Shown piece by piece: positions 24,385-31,845 of a stretch of DNA of 49,212 bases (position 1 is its first letter; each line of letters begins with the position of its first letter). A program made the position numbers and the translations under genes. The notes below the pieces were generated by a model. The model ran no database searches. It was not told where the DNA came from and was given only the letters and a program-made list of their open reading frames with translations. Source of the stretch: Alphaproteobacteria bacterium (GTDB lineage Bacteria; Pseudomonadota; Alphaproteobacteria; Sphingomonadales; Sphingomonadaceae); NCBI GenBank assembly GCA_030426245.1, contig JAUHYZ010000015.1, forward strand, positions 1 through 49,212, written 5' to 3'.

Positions 24385-25540
24385 CGGATGCCTCCTTGTT
24401 TTCCAGGCCGAGCAGCGCGCGCTTTTCCGTGTCCGACAGGAAACCGGCGGCGGAGACCTGCTCCCACAATCGTTCGCGGTCTTCGGCGAGTTCTGGGATG
24501 CGGTCGGGATCGACCGCCAGCCGGGCGGAGGGGAACCACGGGATGAGCCCTTCCTCGATCGCGGAGAGGATCTTGCCCGCCAGCGGCAGCAAAGTGAGCC
24601 GCCAGAGTGCGCGGTTCGCCTCCCGGTAATTCGCGTAAGTATTGTCCCCTGGCAGGCCGAGCAGCATGGGCGGCACGCCGAAGGCCAGCGCAATGTCCCG
24701 CGCGGACGCCGCTTTCAACTCGGCGAAATCCATGTCCGCCGGGGTGAGCGACATCGCCTGCCAGCGGATCGCGCCGTCCAGCACCATGGGCCGCCCGGCA
24801 TGGGCCTGGCCGGAAAAGCCCTGCACCAGCTCCTGCTTCAGCCGTTCGAACTGCTCGGCGGTCAGCGTGTCGGCCTGCCCGCCTTCCAGCACCAGCGCCC
24901 CGCTGGGCCGCGCGGCATTTTCCAGCAGAGAGCGGTTCCAGGCTGCGGCGGCATTGTGGATCGCCACGGCCTGCTCCGCCGCCGCGAGCCCGCCCGCGCC
25001 GTAATGATCGTCCGCCGGGTGGAACGCCTTGATATGGATTATGCCGGGCCAGCCGGCATCGTCCTCCACCGGAATGGTCAGCACCTTGCCGCCGACCTTG
25101 TATTGATAGGCTTCGGGCCAGCCATCCGCGCCCGGCACGATCGCCACACGCTCGGGCCGCAGGGCGAACAGCTCCACCGGCTTTCCGGCGCCGTCGCTAA
25201 GTAATTGTACGTAGGCATTGCCATGGAGCAGCAGATGCGCGGCCAGCGTTTCCAGCAGCGATTGCCCCGCGCTGGTCGCCTGCACCAGCTTCACCGGGCC
25301 CTCCTCCCCGCTGGCGAGCAGCGGCGCCCGGCCCACCCCTTCGGCAACCAGCCGCACCGCGCGCTGCGCCACCGGGTTCTCCAGGAAGGCGCGCCGCACC
25401 GCGCTGGTATAATCGAAGGGCAGGCGCGGCCCCGTGGGCGCGATCGCCAGCTGCCAGGGCGAAGTGAAGCTGCGCGCCAAAGGCGCACGGGCGCGGCCCC
25501 CGCCCTTGAAGGCGGAAGCAATCGTATCGAAGAAAGACAT
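24374..25540 (-). CDS. GTA portal protein (RcGTA gp3-like)
   Basis: 388 residues, HK97-family phage portal: R-A-F-L-E-N-P-V-A-Q-R-A-V-R-L-V-A-E-G, L-L-L-H-G-N-A-Y-V-Q-L, N-A-A-R-P-S-G-A-L-V-L, A-F-G-V-P-P-M-L-L-G-L-P-G-D-N-T-Y-A-N-Y-R-E-A. Forms the ring at the head vertex through which DNA enters. AAGGAAA precedes ATG 25540. In RcGTA terminase and portal are contiguous; here the GIY-YIG cassette and repeats separate them by about 640 bp. Confidence 0.93.
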   Translation of the reverse strand: MSFFDTIASAFKGGGRARAPLARSFTSPWQLAIAPTGPRLPFDYTSAVRRAFLENPVAQRAVRLVAEGVGRAPLLASGEEGPVKLVQATSAGQSLLETLAAHLLLHGNAYVQLLSDGAGKPVELFALRPERVAIVPGADGWPEAYQYKVGGKVLTIPVEDDAGWPGIIHIKAFHPADDHYGAGGLAAAEQAVAIHNAAAAWNRSLLENAARPSGALVLEGGQADTLTAEQFERLKQELVQGFSGQAHAGRPMVLDGAIRWQAMSLTPADMDFAELKAASARDIALAFGVPPMLLGLPGDNTYANYREANRALWRLTLLPLAGKILSAIEEGLIPWFPSARLAVDPDRIPELAEDRERLWEQVSAAGFLSDTEKRALLGLENKEASDDQ

Positions 25541-25563
25541 GGGGGATTTCCTTGGCTTAAAAG

Positions 25564-25591
25564 AAAAACCCCTCCCGGAATGCGGAAGGGG
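25564..25591 (-). terminator. Terminator-like hairpin just upstream of the portal gene
   Basis: On the minus strand CCCCTTCCG (25591-25583), loop, CGGGAGGGG (25577-25569) and TTTTT (25568-25564), with a further T-rich stretch to 25559. One mismatch interrupts the stem. It ends 23 nt before ATG 25540. Confidence 0.6.
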
Positions 25592-25611
25592 CTTGGGGGT
25601 GACGGTTAGTC

Positions 25612-25633
25612 CCCCTCCCGCTTGCGGGAGGGG
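25612..25633. repeat. Perfect palindrome of the same repeat family, upstream of portal
   Basis: CCCCTCCCGC, TT, GCGGGAGGGG, identical to the palindrome at 19232-19253, followed by TTAGGGGGTGG. Together with the imperfect copy at 25569-25591 it makes a two-palindrome element like copy B. Confidence 0.8.
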
Positions 25634-25691
25634 TTAGGGGGTGGTCTTGTTTGTCTTGTTCGTTGGACCTGCCTGATCCGGTGCAATCCGT

Positions 25692-26081
25692 GTCACCCCG
25701 GACTTGTTCCGGGGTCCCGCTTTACGCATTGCGAGCAAATGCATGTGTTCGAGCCTACGGTGTACCTCCTCGCCGACCGGTACCGCGGCACGATCTATAC
25801 TGGCGTGACGTCCGATCTGATGGCCCGGCTGCACCAGCACCGCACGGGCACATTCGAAGGCTTTACTTCACGCTATGGTATCAGGCGGCTGGTCTGGTTC
25901 GAAAGCCATGACGATATCGAGTTTGCCATCCGCCGTGAAGAGACAATCAAGCGCTGGCCGCGGCAATGGAAGTTCAACACTGTTGAAGCGTTCAATCCCG
26001 ATTGGCTCGATCTGGCGGTCGACCTCGGCTTTCCACCGCTGGCTTAAGAATAGCGGGATCCCGGAACAAGTCCGGGATGAC
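25692..26081 (+). mobile_element. GIY-YIG cassette bounded by 29-bp inverted repeats
   Basis: The left end (25692-25720) and the reverse complement of the right end (26053-26081) agree in 27 of 29 bases; each end is itself palindromic (CCGGACTTGTTCCGG core). The only content is one GIY-YIG gene. The unit is 390 bp, opposite to the GTA genes, between terminase and portal. It has the look of a minimal mobile or repeat-propagating unit; mobility is inference and no target duplication was identified. Confidence 0.6.
25739..26047 (+). CDS. GIY-YIG nuclease family protein
   Basis: 102 residues, a single GIY-YIG domain of the YhbQ/UPF0213-like small type. Visible: Y-L-L-A-D ... T-I-Y-T-G-V-T (the GIY/YIG strands), R-L-H-Q-H-R with the catalytic Arg region, and R-R-E-E-T-I-K-R-W with the metal-binding Glu. 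The domain cuts DNA with a divalent metal. There is no DNA-binding extension, so specificity must come from the core or a partner. ATG 25739 begins M-H-V-F-E-P-T; the frame is open further upstream through the left repeat. It is the only plus-strand gene inside the GTA cluster. Confidence 0.85.
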   Translation: MHVFEPTVYLLADRYRGTIYTGVTSDLMARLHQHRTGTFEGFTSRYGIRRLVWFESHDDIEFAIRREETIKRWPRQWKFNTVEAFNPDWLDLAVDLGFPPLA

Positions 26082-26100
26082 AAAGGCAACTCCTCTATCT

Positions 26101-26171
26101 CGTCATCCCCGCGCAGGCGGGGATCCATCTCTAAGGGCCGGACTGGGTTCCCGTTTTCACGGGAATGACGA
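26101..26171. repeat. Second inverted-repeat pair (REP/BIME-like)
   Basis: CGTCATCCCCGC...GCGGGGATCC (26101-26125) and, inverted, GGGTTCCCGT...ACGGGAATGACG (26145-26170). Both halves are hairpins of the REP type starting with GTCAT, related in sequence to the ends of the GIY-YIG cassette 20 nt to the left. Confidence 0.7.
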
Positions 26172-26182
26172 AAGTTGAATCA

Positions 26183-27544
26183 TCAAAACCTCCAGACCTT
26201 CGGCATTCTCCGCCTTCCCAGCATCAGTTCGGTGATGGCCCAGACGAGCGCGTCGGCGCGGTCAGGCGAGCGGCCGGGGCCTTCGTAGCTGCCGCCGCTC
26301 ATCATGCCGCAAAGCTGATCCTCCAGCGCGGCGAACATTCCGGCATGGCGCACGCGTCCCGCTTCGTAGAGCGCGGCGACCGGTTCGGCTCTCGCGGACT
26401 TGCCCTTGCTCGCATGGACCAGCCGCACGGGCAGCGCCATGTCCGCGGCGCGCAGCACGCTTTCCACCATCGCGCCGCCCTGGTTGCGCTCGGCAATCAC
26501 GCGGTCCGCGCCCCAGCTCCGCGCGGCCTGGGCCACGGCGCGCGCCCAGCGTTCCGGGCTGGCGCCCGAAACCGAGCAATCGGCCAGAACATGCGCTCTG
26601 CCGCTTTCCGCGCCGCCTGCATCGAGCGCGCAGACCACGATGCCGCATTCGCTGCCATGCGCGGTGGCGGGCGGATCGACGCCGATGACGATCCGGGCGA
26701 ACCGTTCATCCTTCGACCCGCTCAGGACGAACGGATCTTGTTCTCTACAGGCTTCCAGCACTGCGCGGCTCCACAAAGCGCCTTCGCGTTCGGCGAGCAT
26801 TTCGCCGTCCAGCTCCTGCCGGGCGAGGGCAGTGGCGCCGAATTCGCGGCGCATCGCCTCCACGAAACCGGGGGCGAGATGGGCGCGGTTGTGCTCGGTC
26901 GTGCCGCGCGTAACTGCGGCCGTGCCATCCTCCTCGCCGTCCAGCAGGCGCTGCACCAGCGGTACGGCACGCGGCGTGGTGGTGGCGCAGATGCGTTGAT
27001 CGCTTCCGAGCCTGAGGCCGAGCAGCAAATTGTCCCATGCCCGCGTGGCGCGTTCCTGCGTATGCGGCCATTTGCCGATCTCGTCACACCAGGCGTGGCT
27101 ATGTTGCGGGCCGCGCAGGCTTTCGGGTTCCGCAGCCGAATAGAGGAAGGCCTGCGCCCCGTTGGGGAATGTCAGGCGCTGCAGGCTGGGCTCATAGCGG
27201 GGGCGGTGGCGCGGCGTGCAACAGGCCAGCAGCCCGCTTTCGCCTTCCACCATCACGGCGCGCGCTTCGGCCAGCGAGGCGGCGACCAGCGCCACGCGCG
27301 CCTGCCCGTCCGCCTCCGTCACCGCGCGGACCCATTCGGCGCCCGCGCGCGTCTTGCCGAAACCGCGCCCGGCCATCACCAGCCAGACGCGCCAATCGCC
27401 TGTGGGCGGGAGCTGGCCTTCATGGGCGTGGAAATCGAAATGCTCGGCATATTCGTTCCGCTCGTCGGGCTTCAATCTGCGGCTGAAGGCGGCGATCCGC
27501 TGGGGGCTGGCCTTTTTCAGCCAGTCGCCGGTTTCAATTTGCAT
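26183..27544 (-). CDS. GTA terminase large subunit (RcGTA gp2-like)
   Basis: 453 residues from ATG 27544, inside the end of the small subunit gene. Packaging ATPase: Walker A M-A-G-R-G-F-G-K-T (57-65), Walker B with C-D-E (153-155), then C-A-T-T-T-P-R coupling motif. The nuclease domain starts at V-I-G-V-D-P-P-A (Asp290) and ends with D-R-A-D-A-L-V-W-A. It packages host DNA into the GTA head by a headful mechanism (family knowledge). Followed downstream by the GIY-YIG cassette. Confidence 0.94.
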   Translation of the reverse strand: MQIETGDWLKKASPQRIAAFSRRLKPDERNEYAEHFDFHAHEGQLPPTGDWRVWLVMAGRGFGKTRAGAEWVRAVTEADGQARVALVAASLAEARAVMVEGESGLLACCTPRHRPRYEPSLQRLTFPNGAQAFLYSAAEPESLRGPQHSHAWCDEIGKWPHTQERATRAWDNLLLGLRLGSDQRICATTTPRAVPLVQRLLDGEEDGTAAVTRGTTEHNRAHLAPGFVEAMRREFGATALARQELDGEMLAEREGALWSRAVLEACREQDPFVLSGSKDERFARIVIGVDPPATAHGSECGIVVCALDAGGAESGRAHVLADCSVSGASPERWARAVAQAARSWGADRVIAERNQGGAMVESVLRAADMALPVRLVHASKGKSARAEPVAALYEAGRVRHAGMFAALEDQLCGMMSGGSYEGPGRSPDRADALVWAITELMLGRRRMPKVWRF

Positions 27545-28028
27545 GGGACGCACCCTGCACTTCGGCCTGGCTGTCGGCTTCCACCTGGCTGCGCAGATCG
27601 GCGATCTTGCGGTTGATCGAGGCGCGGATTTCCGCCGCCGAGACATTGGCGCGCATCGCCTTTTCCTGATCGGCCGCCTCGCGGTGGGCCATCAGCAGGC
27701 GGATCGCCACGGCATTGTCGAAACTGCGCACGCCCTTCTTGGCCCCGGCGGCGGGTTTGACTTCGCCCTGCCGCAGCCGGCCGAGCAGCTCCATCTCCAG
27801 ATTGTCATACCCCTCGCACAAGGCATCGGCCCATTTGCGGGCGAATTCGCGCTGCTTGCGGCGCGCGTCATAGGCGGTGCCGGGGGCAATGCCCGCATGC
27901 CTGGCGGCGCGCGCGACATTGGAGGTTTCGGCCAGGGCGGAAAGGAAGGGCGCCATCCAGGCGCGGTTTTTGGGTGTGCTGGCGGGAGCGCGCGCAGGCA
28001 CGCCCGCCGAGGATATCGGCTTGCTCAT
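27534..28028 (-). CDS. GTA terminase small subunit-like protein (RcGTA gp1-like)
   Basis: 164 residues. Contains a helix-turn-helix-like segment F-L-S-A-L-A-E-T-S-N-V-A-R-A-A-R-H-A-G-I-A-P-G-T-A-Y and a basic stretch, and ends with a charged helical region, as in GTA TerS. It is the first gene of the cluster; overlaps the large subunit by 11 nt. In RcGTA this protein has lost sequence-specific DNA recognition, which suits random packaging. Confidence 0.85.
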   Translation of the reverse strand: MSKPISSAGVPARAPASTPKNRAWMAPFLSALAETSNVARAARHAGIAPGTAYDARRKQREFARKWADALCEGYDNLEMELLGRLRQGEVKPAAGAKKGVRSFDNAVAIRLLMAHREAADQEKAMRANVSAAEIRASINRKIADLRSQVEADSQAEVQGASHAN

Positions 28029-28074
28029 CGTGAAGGCTCCATCGGGAAAGGGAAGAGGTGCGAAGTTGCGAAAT

Positions 28075-28187
28075 CCTCCCCTTGAAAGGGGAGGTGGCGG
28101 CCCGTCAGGGCCGGCGGAGGGGTGTATCCATCAGCGCGGATACCCCTCCACCGCCTGGCAGCGGTCCCCCTCCCCTCGAAGGGGAGG
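28075..28187. repeat. 113-bp MITE-like inverted repeat in the GTA leader
   Basis: Palindromes at both ends, CCTCCCCTT, GA, AAGGGGAGG (28075-28094) and CCTCCCCT, CGA, AGGGGAGG (28169-28187), with the centre folding as GGAGGGGT...GGATACCCCTCC around 28116-28149. The whole element can form a long foldback. It lies between the predicted promoter and terminase, hence in the 5' leader of the GTA message. Confidence 0.75.
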
Positions 28188-28231
28188 AAGATCTCCGGCG
28201 GCGCCGAATCGCACTATCGCGATGTTCCTCT

Positions 28232-28260
28232 TCTCTAACCAGATAGCGTTACGCTGTCAA
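28232..28260 (-). promoter_or_regulatory. Candidate GTA promoter with an internal palindrome
   Basis: Minus strand: -35 TTGACA (28260-28255), 17-nt spacer, -10 TAGAGA (28237-28232). The spacer and -35 edge hold the palindrome AGCGTTACGCT (28245-28255). Predicted leader to terminase is about 200 nt. The -35 is consensus, the -10 weak, as expected for an activator- or repressor-controlled promoter. Confidence 0.5.
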
Positions 28261-28309
28261 GCAAAAAGTACCGTATAGGTTAACAGGTGGAAGCTGCGGG
28301 GAAGGTGTA

Positions 28310-30316
28310 TCAGGCGGCTTGCCGCTGATTTTCCTCCCCCATCAGCGCGCTCAGCATCACCGGTTCGGGTGTCTTGCGCGCCTCCAGCACCGCCAGCATG
28401 GCCATGAAGGGAGCGGCCAGGAAGCGCGCGCCCAGCGCGATCAGGCCGAGCGTGGAAAGCAGGGCGATGTCGAAGCCCAGATCGGCCATGGCCAGCATCG
28501 TGCCCAGCGCCAGGGCGAAGGCCAGCAGGCCGAACACGGTTTCGGGCAGGGCCGCCTCGATCGCGCTGCGCAGTTCGCCCATGGTGCCCGAAGCGGCCGT
28601 GCCAAATTTGGGCGTCCGCCGCCAGGCGAGCGGCTTTTTCGAAAGCCCGGCCACGCCTGCCATCAGCACGACATAGCTCAGCGAAGCGCGCGCCACTTCA
28701 CCCCACACCATGTCGCCCACACGGCGGCAGTCGCTCAGGCGGTAACGGTGCCAGGTGCGCACCAGCCAGGTCAGCGTGGCAAAGCCCAGCAGCACCCAGA
28801 CGGTGGAAGGCAGATCGACCGGCGGCATCGCGCCCAGCGCCGTGGCGGTCACGATCCCGCCCAGCATCAGCAGGCTGAAGGTCAGCGCCACCAGATTCTG
28901 CAGCGGGGCGATGCAGCGCAGCACCTCCAGCAGCTTGGTCCAGCCGGGCATCGGCGCGGCGAAGGGCGCGGGCAGGAACAGGCGCCAGTGGCGGCGCAAT
29001 TGCTGCACCGGCCCCGCCGTCCAGCGGAAGCGCTGTTTCTTGTAATCCTCGAACGTGTCGGGGATCAGCCCGCGGCCGAAGGTCTCGCGCAGATATATCC
29101 CGCGATAGCCGGCCTGGCGCAGGCGCACGGAAACTTCGGAATCCTCCGTCAGGCACCATTCGGCCCAGCCGCCGACATCGCGCAGCACCTGCGCGCGCAG
29201 CAGGCACATCGTGCCGATGGTGAAGGCGCCGCCATATTCGCTGACCCCCGGCATATCGACCTTGTTGTTGGGCATGTATTCCCAATAGCTGCCGGTGAGA
29301 TAGGCATTGTCCTGATAGTCACGGTAATCGTGCGGCGTCTGGACATAGCCGACCTGGGGATTGTCGAAGAAGGGCACCAGGCGGGAGAGGAAATCCTTGC
29401 GGCTGAAATAGTCCGCATCGATCACCGCCACGATCTCTGCCGCAGGGTCCATCACCTCCAGGCAGAAATTGAGCGCGCCGGCCTTGGCCCCGGCCAGCGG
29501 GGCGACATGGAAGAAGCGGAAGCGCTCTTCGCCCAGCCGGGCATTCAGCGCGGCGCAATGCGCCTCCAGAGGGCGCCACAGCGCCTCGTCCCTGGTGTTG
29601 TTGTCGCACACCAGCACTTCGAAATTGCGGTAATCCAGCGCGGCCAGGCGGTTCATCGTTTCCTTCACCACTTCGGGCGGCTCGGCATAGCAGGCCAGAT
29701 GGATCGACACGCGCGCCTCGCGCCCGGGCCGGATCGGCGCCGGGGCATGGCGCGGCAGCTGCCAGCGTTCATGCGTCAGCACCGCCTCGCGCGCGATCCG
29801 CTCGATACAGCCGAGCAGCGCCGCGCCCAGCGACAGCGTCATGCCCACGATCATGAAGATGCCCAGCGGGCCGGGCATGGCAAGCTCTGCCATGAACACA
29901 CAGGCCCATACCCAGGCCACGGAGAAGCCGCCGAATTCCACGGTCAGCCAGGCGACGCCGGGCAGGCTCAGCCGCCGGGCGAAATGGCGGATCACGCAGG
30001 CTATGCCAAGAAAGGCCAGCAGCGGGGGAATGACGGCCCAGACGTCTCCGGCCAGGAGTGCCGCCAGGGCGACGCCGAACGGCATCAGCAGCGCGAATTC
30101 CATCACCGCCTGACGCGGGGTTCGCCTGATGCGTTCTTCGGGATCGACCGCATGGGCGGCCCAGAGGGAAACGACCAATGCCATGACGGCAAAGAAGATC
30201 AGCCAGGGATCGATGTCTGCACGAACAGGTAACACCAAAACGGGGACTTTCTCAGTTGTTGAAATCGGTAACCAACGCTTAACTACGAATGCAGCCGTTA
30301 GTTTCCCGCACTGCAC
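28310..30316 (-). CDS. GT2 family membrane glycosyltransferase
   Basis: About 668 residues from GTG 30316 (start uncertain; later GTG codons before A-D-I-D-P-W are possible). Several N-terminal membrane helices, a cytosolic GT-A domain with D-N-N, D-A-D-Y (the metal-binding pair), T-E-D-S-E and the Q-R-F-R-W acceptor motif, then C-terminal membrane helices. This is the cellulose-synthase / glucan-synthase type of processive transferase, resembling beta-glucan synthases. Product unknown: no bcsB, ndvC or partner genes lie beside it. Divergent from the YqaA gene. Confidence 0.85.
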   Translation of the reverse strand: MQCGKLTAAFVVKRWLPISTTEKVPVLVLPVRADIDPWLIFFAVMALVVSLWAAHAVDPEERIRRTPRQAVMEFALLMPFGVALAALLAGDVWAVIPPLLAFLGIACVIRHFARRLSLPGVAWLTVEFGGFSVAWVWACVFMAELAMPGPLGIFMIVGMTLSLGAALLGCIERIAREAVLTHERWQLPRHAPAPIRPGREARVSIHLACYAEPPEVVKETMNRLAALDYRNFEVLVCDNNTRDEALWRPLEAHCAALNARLGEERFRFFHVAPLAGAKAGALNFCLEVMDPAAEIVAVIDADYFSRKDFLSRLVPFFDNPQVGYVQTPHDYRDYQDNAYLTGSYWEYMPNNKVDMPGVSEYGGAFTIGTMCLLRAQVLRDVGGWAEWCLTEDSEVSVRLRQAGYRGIYLRETFGRGLIPDTFEDYKKQRFRWTAGPVQQLRRHWRLFLPAPFAAPMPGWTKLLEVLRCIAPLQNLVALTFSLLMLGGIVTATALGAMPPVDLPSTVWVLLGFATLTWLVRTWHRYRLSDCRRVGDMVWGEVARASLSYVVLMAGVAGLSKKPLAWRRTPKFGTAASGTMGELRSAIEAALPETVFGLLAFALALGTMLAMADLGFDIALLSTLGLIALGARFLAAPFMAMLAVLEARKTPEPVMLSALMGEENQRQAA

Positions 30317-30437
30317 AACCGCGAATGCGATGAAATGTTCCGCAATTGGCGTGTAATCGCGGATCCCGGCGCTTGCCCCGCGGAATCGGCTCGCCTAAGC
30401 GTGCCATATTTCCGACGGCAGGAATCCTCCCCGACTC

Positions 30438-31070
30438 ATGCTCAGACGCCTTTACGACTGGACGCTGGATAAAGCCAGCCATCCGCATGCCGAACGCTGG
30501 CTGGCGCTGTTTTCCTTTGCGGAATCCAGCTTCTTTCCCATCCCGCCCCACCCGCTGCTGGGGCTGATGTGCCTGGCGGAGCCGAACAAGGCGATCCGCT
30601 TCGCGCTGATCACCACGGTGGCCTCCGTGCTGGGCGGGTTGTTCGGCTATGCGATCGGCTATTTCCTGTATGAATCGGTCGGCGCCGCGCTGATTTCCGC
30701 GCTCGGCCTGGCGGAGGAATTCCCCAAGGCCGCCTGCTATCTGCGCGAATACGATGTGGAAGTGATCGTGATCGCGGGCACCACGCCGGTGCCCTTCAAG
30801 CTGCTGACGATCACCGCCGGTTTCATCGAAATGGCGCTGCTGCCTTTCGTGCTGGCCAGCATTGCCGGGCGCGGCTTCATCTTCATGGTGGTGGGCGTGC
30901 TGTTCCGTCTGTTCGGTGCGCCGATCAAGGCGATCATCGACAAATATTTCGGCCTCGTCACCACGGCCTTCCTGGTGCTGCTGGTCGGCGGCTTCCTGGC
31001 TCTGACCCAGATCGACCGCGGCACGACGCAGGATGTGCAGGACAAATGCGCGATGGCTCAAAGCCTGTAA
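30438..31070 (+). CDS. YqaA family membrane protein (VTT/DedA-like)
   Basis: 210 residues with about five hydrophobic segments and a C-terminal soluble tail. The loop F-A-E-S-S-F-F-P-I-P-P-H-P and G-G-L-F-G-Y-A-I-G-Y are typical of the YqaA branch of SNARE-associated/VTT proteins, linked to membrane lipid scrambling in the DedA superfamily. GGAA stands a little upstream. Function in this family is not settled. Confidence 0.82.
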   Translation: MLRRLYDWTLDKASHPHAERWLALFSFAESSFFPIPPHPLLGLMCLAEPNKAIRFALITTVASVLGGLFGYAIGYFLYESVGAALISALGLAEEFPKAACYLREYDVEVIVIAGTTPVPFKLLTITAGFIEMALLPFVLASIAGRGFIFMVVGVLFRLFGAPIKAIIDKYFGLVTTAFLVLLVGGFLALTQIDRGTTQDVQDKCAMAQSL

Positions 31071-31133
31071 GCGCGTGGGCGGCGGGGGGAACCGCGCAAG
31101 GTCCTGCACATTGGCAAGAGGAAGGAGAATGCA

Positions 31134-31682
31134 ATGAGCACAATCGCAGTCATCGTGGGGAGCTTGCGCGAAGGATCCTACAACAGGCAGGTGGGCCATG
31201 CGCTCACGCGCTTGCCGTCGGCCAAGGGGCACGATTTCGTCTTTCCCGATATCGGTGCGCTGCCGCTTTACGATCAGGATGACGACAAGGACCAGGCCGC
31301 GCCGGTCGTGGAATTGAAGGATCAGGTGAAGGCGGCAGCCGGGGTGATCTTCGTGACGCCCGAATATAACCGCTCCATGCCCGGCGTGCTCAAGAACGCG
31401 CTCGATCACGGATCGCGCCCCTATGGCGAAAGCGCCTGGCTGGGCAAGCCGGCGGGCGTGCTGGGCGTTTCCCCCGGCAAGGCGGGAACGGCGCTGGCGC
31501 AGCAGCATCTGCGCAATGTGCTCTCCGCGCTCGGCATGCCCACGCTGCATCAGCCCGACGTGTTCCTGCAATGGAGCGACGAACTCGTCACCGATGACGG
31601 CGAAATCGGGGAGGCCAGCCGCGATTTTCTGGATGGCTGGATGAAGGCCTATCTGCGCTGGGTGGAGATGCATTCGAACTGA
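31134..31682 (+). CDS. NADPH-dependent FMN reductase family protein
   Basis: 182 residues, flavodoxin-like fold. Motifs: V-G-S-L-R-E-G-S-Y-N-R (FMN phosphate loop) and T-P-E-Y-N-R-S-M-P-G-V-L-K-N-A-L-D. Relatives reduce quinones, azo dyes or chromate. AAGGAG is 5-6 nt upstream of ATG 31134. It follows the YqaA gene by 63 nt, possibly in the same unit. Confidence 0.9.
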   Translation: MSTIAVIVGSLREGSYNRQVGHALTRLPSAKGHDFVFPDIGALPLYDQDDDKDQAAPVVELKDQVKAAAGVIFVTPEYNRSMPGVLKNALDHGSRPYGESAWLGKPAGVLGVSPGKAGTALAQQHLRNVLSALGMPTLHQPDVFLQWSDELVTDDGEIGEASRDFLDGWMKAYLRWVEMHSN

Positions 31683-31845
31683 TCCATCCATCTTCGCCAA
31701 AATCGCAGCCATTCGAAGTCCAATCGAAGAACCGGCTGACGCGAATATTTCACACTCCGAAGAAAGCCGTACGCGGCGCTAAGCTTTTCTTAACCCAGGC
31801 AAGCTAAAAAAAGCGCGGCGCATGCCATATTTCGGAGTCTTTTGA

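Noticed and set aside
24317..25204. Plus-strand frames within the portal gene
   Set aside because: Shadows; the portal protein is unambiguous on the minus strand.
12895..28028. The cluster as an intact prophage
   Set aside because: No integrase, repressor, replication or lysis genes and no attachment sites; gene order and small tape measure fit a gene transfer agent, which is a fixed chromosomal locus.
25561..28193. Palindrome series as a CRISPR array
   Set aside because: Repeats are self-complementary, unevenly spaced, differ from one another and have no unique spacers or cas genes.
28319..30232. 637-codon open frame antisense to the GT2 gene
   Set aside because: Shadow frame dominated by Gln, His, Arg and Gly; the opposite strand carries all GT2 catalytic motifs.
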